The translations under genes were made by a program, and so were the position numbers. Source: JAFGMR01 sp964632755 (GTDB taxonomy: Archaea > Halobacteriota > Methanosarcinia > Methanotrichales > Methanotrichaceae). From it: DNA of 32,499 nt. Location of the stretch: positions 1 through 32,499 of the forward strand of contig CAZWDT010000033.1 of assembly GCA_964632755.1 (NCBI GenBank). Direction: 5' to 3'. Below are positions 1 through 7,851 of this stretch, piece after piece (position 1 is the stretch's first letter; the number at the start of each line of letters is the position of its first letter). The notes under the pieces are model-generated. The model was not told the DNA's origin, ran no database searches, and saw only the letters and a program-made list of their open reading frames with translations.

Positions 1-1272
1 TTCCTATGGATACTGCTGCAGGCTCTGCTCTGGCTCAGTCATGTTGGAAGAAGCCTATCGGTAGTGGAATTCTCCTATGAGCCAATGGAATATGGGGAGA
101 ATAAGGGTCAGATCGCCCCTGGCCTCGCCTCTCTGTTGGTTGGGAGGCTGAACCGCTTAAACCGCCTCTATCATCAGATGGACGAGGCCCGGCCGATCGC
201 ATCGATGGCTGGGAATGCAATTGGATCGGCCATCAAGGTCGATGAAGGGGATATGGCCTCCAGTGTCTTCGCAGACGACTCTAAAATCTCGCTTGGTGGT
301 TTTGCCATCCCCGGAAAGCTGATCAACTCCCTCATCAACCGCCTTTCCAATCGGCCCACGATATATGGAAGCCTGCACGTTGTTGATGAGTATAATGGCA
401 ATAACAATCTTAAAAAGAAGCGCGAAATTTTGACGGCCAGGATGTCTGGCGGAGGGCGAACGCTGAGCTGGAGGGTAGAAGACCAGACGCCGCTTCTTGA
501 TCCCATAGGTAAGCGAAACGATGAGGTAAGGACGAGAGATGATATGGTGACCGAGCTTGCCTGCCGCATATTCAACGACCTTACATTCGACAGAGAAAAG
601 ATCGTTCCCTGGAAGGCCACTTGGCACTTTCACGAAGGGCTAAGGAAATACCGGGAGAGCTTGCACTCTCAGGAAAATCGGATAACATTATCGATTAACG
701 CAAAAAAAAGCTTCGAAGAAGCCATCAAGCAAGACCATGACTACCCCTGGGCTCATTATAACTTGGGTTTGGTCTGCCTGGATATGGCGCACATCATTAT
801 TCAATGCGGAAATACGCATTTCGAGTTTGCTAGGTCGGAATTCTGCCGTTGCCGAGACCTGTATCCCCTGCGCTGGCAGCCCTATTATGCCGAGGCCTGG
901 GTCTGCAATGAACTCGGTTTAAATGCTCAAAATCAAAAAAGGAATGAATTGCTAGGGAACGCAAGATCGCTATGCAAAAAAGCATTACGTCTCAGACCTG
1001 ACTGTATTGGGCTAGCCCAGATTTACCGCTTATTGGGACAACAAGAGAACGATGATGAAAAACATCGATACTTGGCCCTCTCTGCATATTACTCCCTATG
1101 CAGCCTCTGCATTGCGGAGTTCCGAGGCGAGAATACCGATGAAGAACGGCATCTTGCCTGGTTATGCCTTTGCGATCTTGCCGGGAAAGATGATAGCAAT
1201 AGAGATTTTCTCAAAAAATTGGCGCGCAATATATTACTAAAAGAATGTATAAAAAATATTAAATGCAATTGA
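1..1272 (+). CDS. TPR-like repeat protein, 5' end outside the window
   Basis: The reading frame is open from base 1, so the gene starts upstream; 423 residues are visible. The first visible residues form a hydrophobic stretch rich in Leu and Trp (about residues 1-13) that could be the end of a membrane segment. A GTG at 64 could be taken as a start, but it has no good ribosome binding site and the frame continues above it. The middle (about 240-270) reads like a tetratricopeptide helix pair, with KSFEEAIKQD followed by PWAHYNLGLVCLD, and further helical, Cys-rich repeats follow. TPR arrays bind protein partners; the partner here is unknown. The N-terminal half (about 30-190) is not recognised. 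The end of the gene is AT-rich and holds the likely hisA promoter. Confidence 0.6.
   Translation, partial: FLWILLQALLWLSHVGRSLSVVEFSYEPMEYGENKGQIAPGLASLLVGRLNRLNRLYHQMDEARPIASMAGNAIGSAIKVDEGDMASSVFADDSKISLGGFAIPGKLINSLINRLSNRPTIYGSLHVVDEYNGNNNLKKKREILTARMSGGGRTLSWRVEDQTPLLDPIGKRNDEVRTRDDMVTELACRIFNDLTFDREKIVPWKATWHFHEGLRKYRESLHSQENRITLSINAKKSFEEAIKQDHDYPWAHYNLGLVCLDMAHIIIQCGNTHFEFARSEFCRCRDLYPLRWQPYYAEAWVCNELGLNAQNQKRNELLGNARSLCKKALRLRPDCIGLAQIYRLLGQQENDDEKHRYLALSAYYSLCSLCIAEFRGENTDEERHLAWLCLCDLAGKDDSNRDFLKKLARNILLKECIKNIKCN
1249..1261 (+). promoter_or_regulatory. Candidate TATA box for hisA-hisB
   Basis: An AT-rich TATA-like stretch (TATAAAAAATATT) lies inside the last codons of the upstream gene, about 65-75 bases before the hisA start. 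No alternative box is evident in the 52-base gap. Assignment is by position only. Confidence 0.35.
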
Positions 1273-1324
1273 AACTAATTAACCGCCTTCTCCCATCGAA
1301 ACAGTTATCCCCCCGCCTGCGGCT

Positions 1325-2062
1325 ATGCCCCTCATGACCTTCGATCTCTTCCCCGCAGTCGACCTTCGCGGCGGCCGCTGCGTCCAGCTCGTCCAGGGCG
1401 TGCCTGGCTCCGAGGTGGTCTCCCTCGATGATCCCCTGGCCCAGGCGAGGCGGTGGGTCGATGCCGGCGCCCGCGTGCTCCATATCATCGACCTTGACGG
1501 CGCAATCCAGGGCGTGCGCGAGAACGCCTCCATTCTCGAGAGGATCGTCGAGAGCCTCGACCTCTTCGTCCAGGTGGGTGGCGGGATTCGCACCCGAAGG
1601 GACGTCGAGTCGCTCCTTGGCCTTGGGGTGGACAGGTTAATCCTCGGAACAGCTGCCCTCGAGGATCCGGCGCTTGTCGAGTCCCTATCGGCCGAGTACG
1701 GACGCGAGAGGATAATGGTTGCCCTCGACGTGAGAAAAGGCCTTGTCACAACCGAGGGATGGCAGAGGACGCTGGAGGAGCGGGCGGTAGGCCTTGGCCG
1801 CCTCTTCCAGGAGAGGGGGGCAGGATCGATCCTCTTTACGAACATCGACACCGAGGGCCAGCTTCGCGGAATCGATCCCGTCCCGACAAGGGAGCTGGTC
1901 GACTCCCTCGATATCCCCGTCATTGCAGCGGGAGGCGTCACAACGATAGAAGACATCCTCGCGCTGCGGGACGCAGGAGCCGCGGGGGCGGTCGTTGGAA
2001 CCGCCATCTACACGGGAAAGCTCGATTTCAAAGATGCGCTTCTGGCGCTCGAGCGTCCCTGA
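1325..2062 (+). CDS. hisA: HisA, ProFAR isomerase of histidine biosynthesis
   Basis: HisA converts N'-(5'-phosphoribosyl)formimino-AICAR phosphate to its ribulose form in histidine biosynthesis, in the cytoplasm. The 245-residue product has the usual length and TIM-barrel motifs: PAVDLRGG with the catalytic Asp13, HIIDLDGA, VGGGIRT, a second catalytic Asp135 in VALDVR, and the phosphate-binding IAAGGVTT and AVVGTAIYTGK near the C terminus. ATG at 1325 was kept; an ATG three codons later (1334) is equally possible because neither has a clear ribosome binding site. hisB follows 16 bases downstream, so the two are probably co-transcribed. PriA-type dual function (also TrpF) cannot be excluded, but nothing here suggests it. 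Confidence 0.93.
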   Translation: MPLMTFDLFPAVDLRGGRCVQLVQGVPGSEVVSLDDPLAQARRWVDAGARVLHIIDLDGAIQGVRENASILERIVESLDLFVQVGGGIRTRRDVESLLGLGVDRLILGTAALEDPALVESLSAEYGRERIMVALDVRKGLVTTEGWQRTLEERAVGLGRLFQERGAGSILFTNIDTEGQLRGIDPVPTRELVDSLDIPVIAAGGVTTIEDILALRDAGAAGAVVGTAIYTGKLDFKDALLALERP

Positions 2063-2078
2063 AGGCTGGAGGTCTTAC

Positions 2079-2642
2079 ATGAGACGAGGAAGCGGAAGGA
2101 TCGAAGGCGAGGGATTCAAGGTGAGCGTGGATCTCGACCTCGACGGGACGGGAAAGGCGGATCTGTCTAGCGGATCGGCCTTTCTAGATCACATGCTCAA
2201 CTCGATGGCGAAGACCGGCCGCCTTGACATAGAGCTTCGCCTTGAGGGAAGATGCCTATTTTGGGCAGGGGATGTCGGGCGGGCGCTCGGCCTTGCGCTC
2301 GATAACTGCTTGAAAGACCGCTCCGGCATTCGAAGATACGGCCATGCGGAAGTTCCCATGGACGAAGCGCTCGCCGATGTTGCGCTTGACTTCAGCGGGA
2401 GGCCTTACCTCGTCATGAAAGGCGCCTTTGGCGGGGACCGGATTGCGGACCTCGAGACCGGTCAGATAGAAGAGCTGCTGGAGGGCCTCGTCGATCGGGC
2501 CCGGATGACGCTCAACCTCCGCTTCGATGGGGGAAACGACCACCATCAGGCAGAGAGCATCTTCAAGGCGCTCGGCCTTGCGCTCCGGGAGGCTGTCGCG
2601 AGGGATGAGGGCGGCATCCCGAGCACGAAGGGCACCCTCTGA
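2079..2642 (+). CDS. hisB: HisB-like imidazoleglycerol-phosphate dehydratase missing one metal motif
   Basis: HisB dehydrates imidazole-glycerol phosphate to imidazole-acetol phosphate using two Mn ions. I start it at ATG 2079, preceded by CTGGAGGT, which gives 187 residues. Family landmarks seen are FLDHML (35-40, His38), RYGHAEVPMDEALADVALDFSG, ARMTL, the second HHxxE motif (His155, His156, Glu159) and the C-terminal PSTKG. Between LEG (55-57) and DVG (65-67) the family normally carries an HHxxED motif; here only RCLFWAG is present, about four residues shorter. The usual metal-ligand His in TLH before the second motif is Asn146. No single frameshift restores the motif. The enzyme may be inactive, or strongly altered. 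Assignment to the family is firm; activity is doubtful. Confidence 0.82.
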   Translation: MRRGSGRIEGEGFKVSVDLDLDGTGKADLSSGSAFLDHMLNSMAKTGRLDIELRLEGRCLFWAGDVGRALGLALDNCLKDRSGIRRYGHAEVPMDEALADVALDFSGRPYLVMKGAFGGDRIADLETGQIEELLEGLVDRARMTLNLRFDGGNDHHQAESIFKALGLALREAVARDEGGIPSTKGTL

Positions 2643-2735
2643 GCCCTCTCTGAGCCCTCTTTCATTTGGTCGAAAATGCCGATCTATCTTCATGACCAGG
2701 AGGAGCTGGAGCATGAATTTCTTTTTTCTCGGTCT

Positions 2736-3650
2736 TTATTCGAACTCGATCGTCCCGGGCGGCTTAGGCGTGAGGTCGTATACCACCCTTGAGACGTTTG
2801 GGATCTCCCCTGTGATCCTGGAGGAGATTCGCCGCAGCGTGCTCCACGGAAGCTCCAGCATGTCGGCCGTCATGGCATCGCGGGATGATACCGCCCGCAC
2901 GGCGACCACCCAGCCGTAGACGCGGTTGTCGCCCTTAACGCCCGTTCCCATGCTGAGCACAGCTGCGAAGGCCTGCCAGGGATTATGCTCTTCGAGCTCG
3001 TGCTCCACTATGGCGTTTGCCGCTCTGACAACGGCGAGCTTCTCCTTGTTGATCTCTCCAACTATCCGCACCGCAAGGCCCGGGCCTGGGTAGGGCATTC
3101 GCTCGCTTATCTCCATGGGCAGATCGAGTGCCCTCGCCACTTCCCTAACCTCGTCCTTGTAGAGGTCGCGAAGCGGCTCGATAATGCCCGCGAACTCCAT
3201 ATCGAGGGGGAGCCCGCCCACATTGTGGTGGGACTTGATGCCTCCCTCCGACTCGATTCGGTCAGGATATATCGTCCCCTGAATGAGGTACTCCGCGCCC
3301 ACCTTCCTGGCCTCCTCCTCGAATACGCGGATGAAGGTCTCCCCTACGATCTTTCTCTTCTCCTCGGGATCGATAATCCCATGGAGGGCGTTCAAGAAGC
3401 GGTCTTCGGCGTTGACACGAACAAGTCCCAGGTGGCTGAAGATCTCCTCGATCCTCTCGGACTCGAACTGGCGCATGAGCCCGCTGTCCACATAGACCGG
3501 CACCAAGCGGTCTCCCAGTGCCCGATTGGCCAGCACGGCGCAGACCGAGCTGTCGACGCCCCCGGAGAGGCCCACGACCGCTTTGCCCTTGACCTGCTGG
3601 CCGATCTCTGCGATCGCCTCTTCGATGAAACGCCCGACGTTCAAAGCCAT
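2736..3650 (-). CDS. guaA: GMP synthase subunit B (ATP-pyrophosphatase)
   Basis: This is the synthetase half of GMP synthase, which adenylates XMP and aminates it with ammonia from a separate glutaminase subunit, the usual split arrangement in archaea (often called guaAB). The 304-residue product has the PP-loop LSGGVDSS (28-35), YVDSGLMR, the LIQGTIYPDRIES and KSHHNVGGLP segments, PYPGPGLAVRI, and the dimerisation domain ending in PPGTIEFE, so it looks complete. The glutaminase subunit is not in the window. It converges on hisB. The start follows a TATA box by about 26-33 bases and has no upstream Shine-Dalgarno, so a leaderless transcript is likely. Confidence 0.95.
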   Translation of the reverse strand: MALNVGRFIEEAIAEIGQQVKGKAVVGLSGGVDSSVCAVLANRALGDRLVPVYVDSGLMRQFESERIEEIFSHLGLVRVNAEDRFLNALHGIIDPEEKRKIVGETFIRVFEEEARKVGAEYLIQGTIYPDRIESEGGIKSHHNVGGLPLDMEFAGIIEPLRDLYKDEVREVARALDLPMEISERMPYPGPGLAVRIVGEINKEKLAVVRAANAIVEHELEEHNPWQAFAAVLSMGTGVKGDNRVYGWVVAVRAVSSRDAMTADMLELPWSTLRRISSRITGEIPNVSRVVYDLTPKPPGTIEFE

Positions 3651-3675
3651 ATTAGCTGGAGGCCAGGTCTCTGGA

Positions 3676-3684
3676 TAATATACT
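3676..3684 (-). promoter_or_regulatory. TATA box of guaA
   Basis: Read on the minus strand this is AGTATATTA, centred about 30 bases before the guaA ATG (3650). The spacing would place transcription start within a few bases of the ATG, consistent with a leaderless mRNA. Confidence 0.5.
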
Positions 3685-3718
3685 TGCGGTTTGGGCGCTC
3701 TCGATCGTTATTGCGACC

Positions 3719-4588
3719 TCATCGATCCTGGCTTGCGGATAGCCAGGTCGAGGGCGCTCCCGAGAGCTTCCAGCCTATGGTGAGGATCGAAGCGACAAGG
3801 ACGACGTATATTACTGGCAGGACTGGGCTTGGGTTGATCGGGGTTATCATGAAGAGGGAGACGTTGGTTACGCCGTGGGCAACGGATATGGCCGCGAGGT
3901 TTCGTGTCCTCTGGAAGAAGTAGCCGAATACCATCCCGGCAAAAGTAACGAAGAAGAGCTCGGCCATTACGTGATAGCCGCTATGCATCAGGCCGAATAG
4001 GACGCTTGCGCCAACAAGCCCTCTGAAGCTGCCCCACCTATCCTCGAGAACGGTTTGAAGCGCGGATCTGAAGATGAACTCCTCGATGAACCCGACGAAG
4101 ATTATCATTATCAGCGTCAGGATGAAGAGGCTCTCCAGGGTCTCGTCAGGGGTGATCCTCTCTGGATGGATCACGTTGTACTCCATCCAGCCGAGCACCA
4201 GTCCCACCGCCGCCCCAAGGGGTATGAGGAATCCAAAGTTGGACTGACGAAATCCGATCTCCGCCGATGTGAACCTGCGCTCCTTGATGATGAGGATGAC
4301 TGGCAGAAACATGGGTGCGTAAACCAGGATATAGGAGTAGAGGGTAAGGCTGAAGAAGACGGGCATTGCGATGTTCAGCAGCCGAAAGAGGGGAAGCAGC
4401 ATCAGTGCCTGAAATGACCTATCCTCCACATATGCGGCAGCGAGCGCGAGGCCTACGAGGTTTATGCCATGTACGATCATGGCCGCTTGCATATGGCCTG
4501 CGTAGAGCAGAAGCTCCGCTGCGGCGATCAGGATGAATGGTATGATCAGGTCCATTCCACTCTTTCTCGCCCAGGCGTATAGCTGCAC
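3719..4588 (-). CDS. CPBP-family intramembrane metalloprotease
   Basis: The product (289 residues from GTG 4588) is a polytopic membrane protein with seven or eight hydrophobic segments and the CPBP/Abi signature: GFIEEFIFR (Glu169, Glu170, Arg174), FGLMHSG (His202) and SVAHGVTN (His238, Asn242). This family is related to CAAX prenyl proteases; bacterial members work in bacteriocin immunity or protein processing, and archaeal roles are mostly unknown. The start is uncertain. GTG 4588 has GGAGGGGG four bases upstream and a TATATA box about 25 bases upstream. ATG 4621 and ATG 4555 are alternatives. The ORF can be extended to 4741, but that part overlaps the divergent gene. Substrate unknown. 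Confidence 0.8.
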   Translation of the reverse strand: MQLYAWARKSGMDLIIPFILIAAAELLLYAGHMQAAMIVHGINLVGLALAAAYVEDRSFQALMLLPLFRLLNIAMPVFFSLTLYSYILVYAPMFLPVILIIKERRFTSAEIGFRQSNFGFLIPLGAAVGLVLGWMEYNVIHPERITPDETLESLFILTLIMIIFVGFIEEFIFRSALQTVLEDRWGSFRGLVGASVLFGLMHSGYHVMAELFFVTFAGMVFGYFFQRTRNLAAISVAHGVTNVSLFMITPINPSPVLPVIYVVLVASILTIGWKLSGAPSTWLSASQDR

Positions 4589-4609
4589 GCCCCCTCCTAT
4601 CGCGGGAAA

Positions 4610-4619
4610 TGATATATAC
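4610..4619 (-). promoter_or_regulatory. TATA box of the CPBP protease gene
   Basis: The minus strand reads GTATATATC here, 22-30 bases before the favoured GTG start at 4588. The divergent secreted-protein gene begins only 25-34 bases away at 4644, so the two promoters must overlap or be interleaved. Confidence 0.45.
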
Positions 4620-4643
4620 ATTACGTAACAGTTGAGGAAGACC

Positions 4644-5531
4644 ATGAGATCTGAGCTGCTCGTCCTCTTGCTGACGCTGTGGGCGGGAACCTCCCAGTGC
4701 GCCGGCGACCTACATCCTGACTGGTTTGTCATGAACGGCACGGATCAGGTGAGGTTGCCCGAGATCGATTTAGCCTACTTGGGGATGAATATGACCTATC
4801 CAAGCCACCTTCACCCGGTGTATCAGAACGGCAGCGCCATATCCGGCTGCCTCAATGGATCATTCGAATTGGCCAACTCATCGATCGATCTCTGCCTATC
4901 CGACTTCGATCCCTCTTCGATCCTCAACGCTTCATCGCTCCAATCGGCCTTATCCCAGGATAGATGCGCAAGAATCGATCTCAACTCATCGGGGAGAGGC
5001 GAGTTCGTCCTACCAAGCCAGGGCTCCGGCATATATGCGCTGACTGCCGCGGCCAAGAACCATACGATCTCCGCCATGCCCCTGCTGGTGCTCGAGCTGC
5101 CCCTCTCAGTGGATGCTCCAAAAAGCGTCCGCCCTGGCGAGGATATCTCAGTGAAGGTCACTTTGCCGGAGCGATCATTCGCCCGACCCCTTTTGATCGT
5201 GGCAGTCATCCTATCGAACGCGTCTTACGACAACTCCAGCCTATCCCTCGTATCGGGCGATTGCGGGATGAACGCGACCATGGAGATCGATGGAAGCTCT
5301 CGGGAGATCTCCGCAGATAATATCTCCATGGCAGTCCTCATGGATCTTTTGATGTTGATGCCCTCCAACAGCGGCATAGCCCTTCCCGATCTGCAAGGGG
5401 GAGAGGCAAGCTTCGCCCTTATCACCGATCGGGATTGGGAAGAGGGATCATACATACTGACATGCCTTGCGGTGACGGAGGATATGCAGCTTGCGGGAGT
5501 TTCCCAGGTGTGGCTGGAGGTAGCCAATTGA
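4644..5531 (+). CDS. Secreted Asn-glycosylation-rich protein of unknown function
   Basis: The 295-residue product starts with a short signal peptide (MRSELLVLLLTLWAGTSQCAG) with a Cys at residue 19. The mature part is rich in N-x-S/T sites (NGT, NMT, NGS, NSS, NAS, NHT, NAT, NIS), as expected for a glycosylated surface protein. About residues 110-145 read like a beta-sandwich edge (GSGIYALTAAAKNHTISAMPLLVLELPL) followed by an Ig-like segment. This resembles the extracellular-protein domain that recurs in Methanosarcinales surface proteins (TIGR04279-like), but I cannot confirm it. ATG 4644 was chosen because GAGGA lies five bases upstream; a TTG at 4632 is a poorer alternative. It probably forms a unit with the DUF1616-like gene 38-90 bases downstream. 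Confidence 0.7.
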   Translation: MRSELLVLLLTLWAGTSQCAGDLHPDWFVMNGTDQVRLPEIDLAYLGMNMTYPSHLHPVYQNGSAISGCLNGSFELANSSIDLCLSDFDPSSILNASSLQSALSQDRCARIDLNSSGRGEFVLPSQGSGIYALTAAAKNHTISAMPLLVLELPLSVDAPKSVRPGEDISVKVTLPERSFARPLLIVAVILSNASYDNSSLSLVSGDCGMNATMEIDGSSREISADNISMAVLMDLLMLMPSNSGIALPDLQGGEASFALITDRDWEEGSYILTCLAVTEDMQLAGVSQVWLEVAN

Positions 5532-5619
5532 AGTCATTCTCCATTGCCTTGATCTTTCCCTTCATCGGATGCGCAGATCTCCTAGGGGCAGAGTTGCCCC
5601 AAAGAGGGGGATTTGTGCA

Positions 5620-6561
5620 GTGGGTCCTGGACCCGATCCGCCGTTCGATCTATCTATTCCGGTGGAGTTGAAGCCCATAACAGAAAAGCATCTGCCTGCG
5701 GACCTTCTCGCGACGATCCTCTTTGCGATCTTGACACTCGCCTTTACGCTGATTCCAGCCCTATCCGCTTTTCCGGTGCGGGTCCCGTTGGGCCTTGCCA
5801 TGGTCCTCTTTCTTCCTGGCTACGTTTTCATCGCCGTCCTCTTTCCTCGCAAGGATGATCTGGACGGAATCGAGAGGGTGGCCCTCTCCTTTGGGCTGAG
5901 CATAGCAGTCGTTCCACTGATCGGCCTTGGCCTTAACTACACTCCCTGGGGAATTAGGCTTACCCCGGTCGTCGTATCACTTGCAGTCTTCACAGTTGGC
6001 TGCGCCTTGGGGGCCTTTTGGCGGCGGGAAAAGCTTCCGGAATCGGAGCGGTTCAGGGTTCCATTTCGAGAGTCTATGGCGCATTTGATCGAGGAGATGA
6101 AGACCTCCCAGGCAAGCCGCATCGACAAGGCCTTGACGGTATTGCTGGTTCTCTCAATAATTCTCTCGGTCTCTGCTCTGGTCTACGTGATAGTGACTCC
6201 TAAACAGGGGGAGAAGTTCACCGAGTTCTACATACTGGGGCCAGGGAAGATGGCCTACGATTACCCCACAAAGGTCAGCGCTGGAAATGTAAGCACCGTC
6301 ATAGTCGGCGTTGTCAACCATGAGTACTCGATCGTTAACTATACCATGGAGATGAACCTGGACAACTACACCTTCATCGAAAAGGGCATGACGCTGGAGC
6401 ATAACGAGACCTGGGAGCGCCCGGTCAGATACAGGATCAATCGGATCGGAAACGGGCAGAAGCTGCAGTTCCTCCTATACAAGGAGGAGAATTTCACAGC
6501 ACCTTACAGGGATCTCCATCTCTGGGTGAATGTCAGCGAGAGGTCGGCGACTGGGGCGTGA
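5620..6561 (+). CDS. DUF1616-like membrane protein
   Basis: The N-terminal half has four membrane segments, with FLPGYVFIAVLFPRKDDLDGIERVALSFGLSIAVVPLIG typical of DUF1616 proteins of methanogens, split here as FLPGYVFIAVLFP and DGIERVALSFGLSIAVVP. A cytoplasmic helical segment and a fifth membrane helix (VLLVLSIILSVSALVYVIV) follow, then an extracellular beta-rich domain (FTEFYILG, YPTKVSAGN, NYTMEMNLDN, FTAPYRDLHLWVNV). The biochemical role is unknown; such proteins are often linked with surface-glycan or secreted-protein genes. The start is uncertain. GTG 5620 has GAGGGGGA eight bases upstream; ATG 5569 has no ribosome binding site and would add a Pro/Arg-rich stretch unlike the family; GTG 5662 is also possible. 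Confidence 0.75.
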   Translation: MGPGPDPPFDLSIPVELKPITEKHLPADLLATILFAILTLAFTLIPALSAFPVRVPLGLAMVLFLPGYVFIAVLFPRKDDLDGIERVALSFGLSIAVVPLIGLGLNYTPWGIRLTPVVVSLAVFTVGCALGAFWRREKLPESERFRVPFRESMAHLIEEMKTSQASRIDKALTVLLVLSIILSVSALVYVIVTPKQGEKFTEFYILGPGKMAYDYPTKVSAGNVSTVIVGVVNHEYSIVNYTMEMNLDNYTFIEKGMTLEHNETWERPVRYRINRIGNGQKLQFLLYKEENFTAPYRDLHLWVNVSERSATGA

Positions 6562-6630
6562 GGCGAATGATGCCTCATTCGCCATCTCCGGCCTTCATAC
6601 GCTTGGCACGCTGCGCTCTTTCATGCATAA

Positions 6631-6640
6631 GTATTTATAG
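6631..6640 (+). promoter_or_regulatory. TATA box of the winged-helix regulator gene
   Basis: GTATTTATAG matches an archaeal TATA box. A start of transcription about 25 bases downstream (near 6660) would fall in the palindrome at 6655-6665, leaving a leader of roughly 85 bases before the ATG at 6746. Confidence 0.5.
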
Positions 6641-6654
6641 TAGAGCTGAAAAAA

Positions 6655-6675
6655 CTAACGGTTAGTCTTTTAGAC
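6655..6675 (+). promoter_or_regulatory. Two adjoining palindromes at the presumed transcription start
   Basis: CTAACGGTTAG (6655-6665) is a five-base inverted repeat around a central G. It is followed, sharing its last G, by GTCTTTTAGAC (6665-6675), a four-base inverted repeat. Position just downstream of the TATA box suits an operator that blocks transcription, possibly bound by the encoded winged-helix protein. The role is inferred. Confidence 0.35.
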
Positions 6676-6745
6676 GATTAGAGCGCGGACGCGATGGCGA
6701 TTTGAAGAGTGAAATCGTAATTTACCATGAAGGAGTATAGGATAG

Positions 6746-7309
6746 ATGTTCGAAGAGCTGCTAGAGCTATATAAATCGAAGGCCGCGGATACAGAACGGA
6801 AGCTGAAAGAGGAGCAATCCATGATCGCAATGATCATGGCGGTCGAACATATGTCGGAGATGCTGAGCGCGAAGCAGAGGGATGTCGAGCTGCTGGGAAG
6901 GCTCATAGATCAAGTTGACAGATTATCCAAAGAGGTTGCGGATCTCAAGAGTCAGCTCAAGGCCAGGCAGGGAAGGGCGAGCTCGCAGTCACAGACGTCC
7001 GGCAACGGGACGGAGAGTCGAGCCTTGGATACCCATGCCAATACCCTCATCGAGCTTATGAGCGAACGGCCAGGAAGATATAGCACAAGCGACCTTGTGG
7101 AGATGCTCGGCCTCAACAAGACCACGGTGATAAGCGTTATGAAGAGGGCTGTCGATCTGGATCCAAGGCACATCAAGCTGACCCAGGGCAAGAGGCGCAA
7201 GCTCACCCTCTCATTCACACCCGATGAATCGGTTGAAGGCGAGATCATGGAATCAAGCCAGGATGGCGATGAGGATAGGGTTCGTCTCGAGCTTATGGCA
7301 ATGACCTGA
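6746..7309 (+). CDS. Coiled-coil winged-helix DNA-binding protein
   Basis: The 187-residue product has an N-terminal heptad-rich coiled coil (about 1-75, with LKEEQSM and IDQVDRLSKEVADLKSQL), a Ser/Gln/Gly-rich linker (about 76-92) and a winged-helix-like domain (about 95-150: NTLIELMSERPGRYSTSDL, VEMLGLNKTTVISVMKRAV, then a basic wing HIKLTQGKRRKLTLSF). The C terminus is acidic. This suggests a dimeric transcription regulator. AGGAG at 6731-6735 supports the ATG. The gene stands alone with its own promoter and likely operator, so autoregulation is plausible. Target genes are unknown; it lies next to the transport and chelatase island but that link is only positional. Confidence 0.65.
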   Translation: MFEELLELYKSKAADTERKLKEEQSMIAMIMAVEHMSEMLSAKQRDVELLGRLIDQVDRLSKEVADLKSQLKARQGRASSQSQTSGNGTESRALDTHANTLIELMSERPGRYSTSDLVEMLGLNKTTVISVMKRAVDLDPRHIKLTQGKRRKLTLSFTPDESVEGEIMESSQDGDEDRVRLELMAMT

Positions 7310-7335
7310 ACGTTCGAAGTGTAAATCCTTTGGAT

Positions 7336-7380
7336 GTAGAAGGATCTACGATGAGCAGGGCTAAAGGAAGGAGGCCCTGC
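7336..7380 (+). terminator. Two stem-loops after the regulator gene
   Basis: GTAGA/TCTAC with a four-base loop (7336-7349) is followed by GCAGGGC/GCCCTGC with a twelve-base loop (7355-7380). The second stem is GC-rich and an AT-rich tract with T runs follows from about 7394. They may end the regulator transcript. Confidence 0.4.
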
Positions 7381-7483
7381 TAGCTCTCCGCACTTTTAAA
7401 AATATAATAAAAATAGTTTTTTAATTTGGCAACTCTCACCCTTCACAATCCTCTCGCAGCAGGAACGTCATTGATCAAAGTTC

Positions 7484-7661
7484 GGTTCCTCGCTATTCAA
7501 TGTGGGTATGGGGTGGCAAGTGTCGGCGCCTTTCTGCCTTCATCTCACCATTCCTCCATGATTATCGAGATGTAGCGGCTCATCACATACACCTTGACAT
7601 AACAAATGACTCATGCCGGAAATCTCCCATGATCCATACCCACTCAATTCAGCGAAGAACC
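7484..7661. repeat. 28-base inverted repeat arms, about 178-base element
   Basis: Left arm 7484-7511 and right arm 7634-7661 pair as GGTTC, then TCGCT, then GTGGGTATGG, with one mismatch and one seven-base unpaired block between. The enclosed 122 bases are moderately structured. It could be a structured RNA gene or a small non-coding mobile element; nothing here decides. Confidence 0.4.
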
Positions 7662-7851
7662 ATCAGTTCTTTCCTGGTCACTTAACCGTCATCGAATGCG
7701 AGCCCTCTTTACGTGTATGACCAGCATCTATCATGCTTATTCTTACGTAATTGTGGTGAGGTATTATTATTTATTAAAGTTCGTCTAAAAAGGATTAAAT
7801 ATGATTACGTCCGCCTCGCATCTGTAGAATCAAAGGGGAATGGAGATGAAT

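Larger units (their letters stand above)
7310..7851. other. Intergenic region with a long inverted repeat
   Basis: No convincing gene is present. After the stem-loops comes an AT-rich block (about 7394-7429) that could hold a promoter. A pair of 28-base inverted arms follows (7484-7511 and 7634-7661, 20 of 28 positions complementary, including a perfect ten-base core), then a smaller perfect inverted repeat CTGGTCA/TGACCAG (7674-7680 and 7718-7724). An AT-rich TATA-like stretch at about 7764-7780 probably drives the next gene. A 61-codon ORF in the loop (7500-7685) has no ribosome binding site and no recognisable features. Confidence 0.5.

Noticed and set aside
174..633. Long minus-strand frames opposite the TPR-like gene
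   Set aside because: They lie fully antisense to a better frame, have no ribosome binding site and no family features.
1279..2007. 242-codon minus-strand frame opposite hisA
   Set aside because: Shadow of a GC-rich real gene; Ser/Arg/Pro-rich composition is typical of antisense translation.
2985..3923. 312-codon plus-strand frame opposite guaA
   Set aside because: guaA is unmistakable on the other strand and the plus frame shows no domain.
7500..7685. 61-codon frame between the inverted repeat arms
   Set aside because: No ribosome binding site, no hydrophobic or conserved pattern, and it overlaps the inverted repeat.
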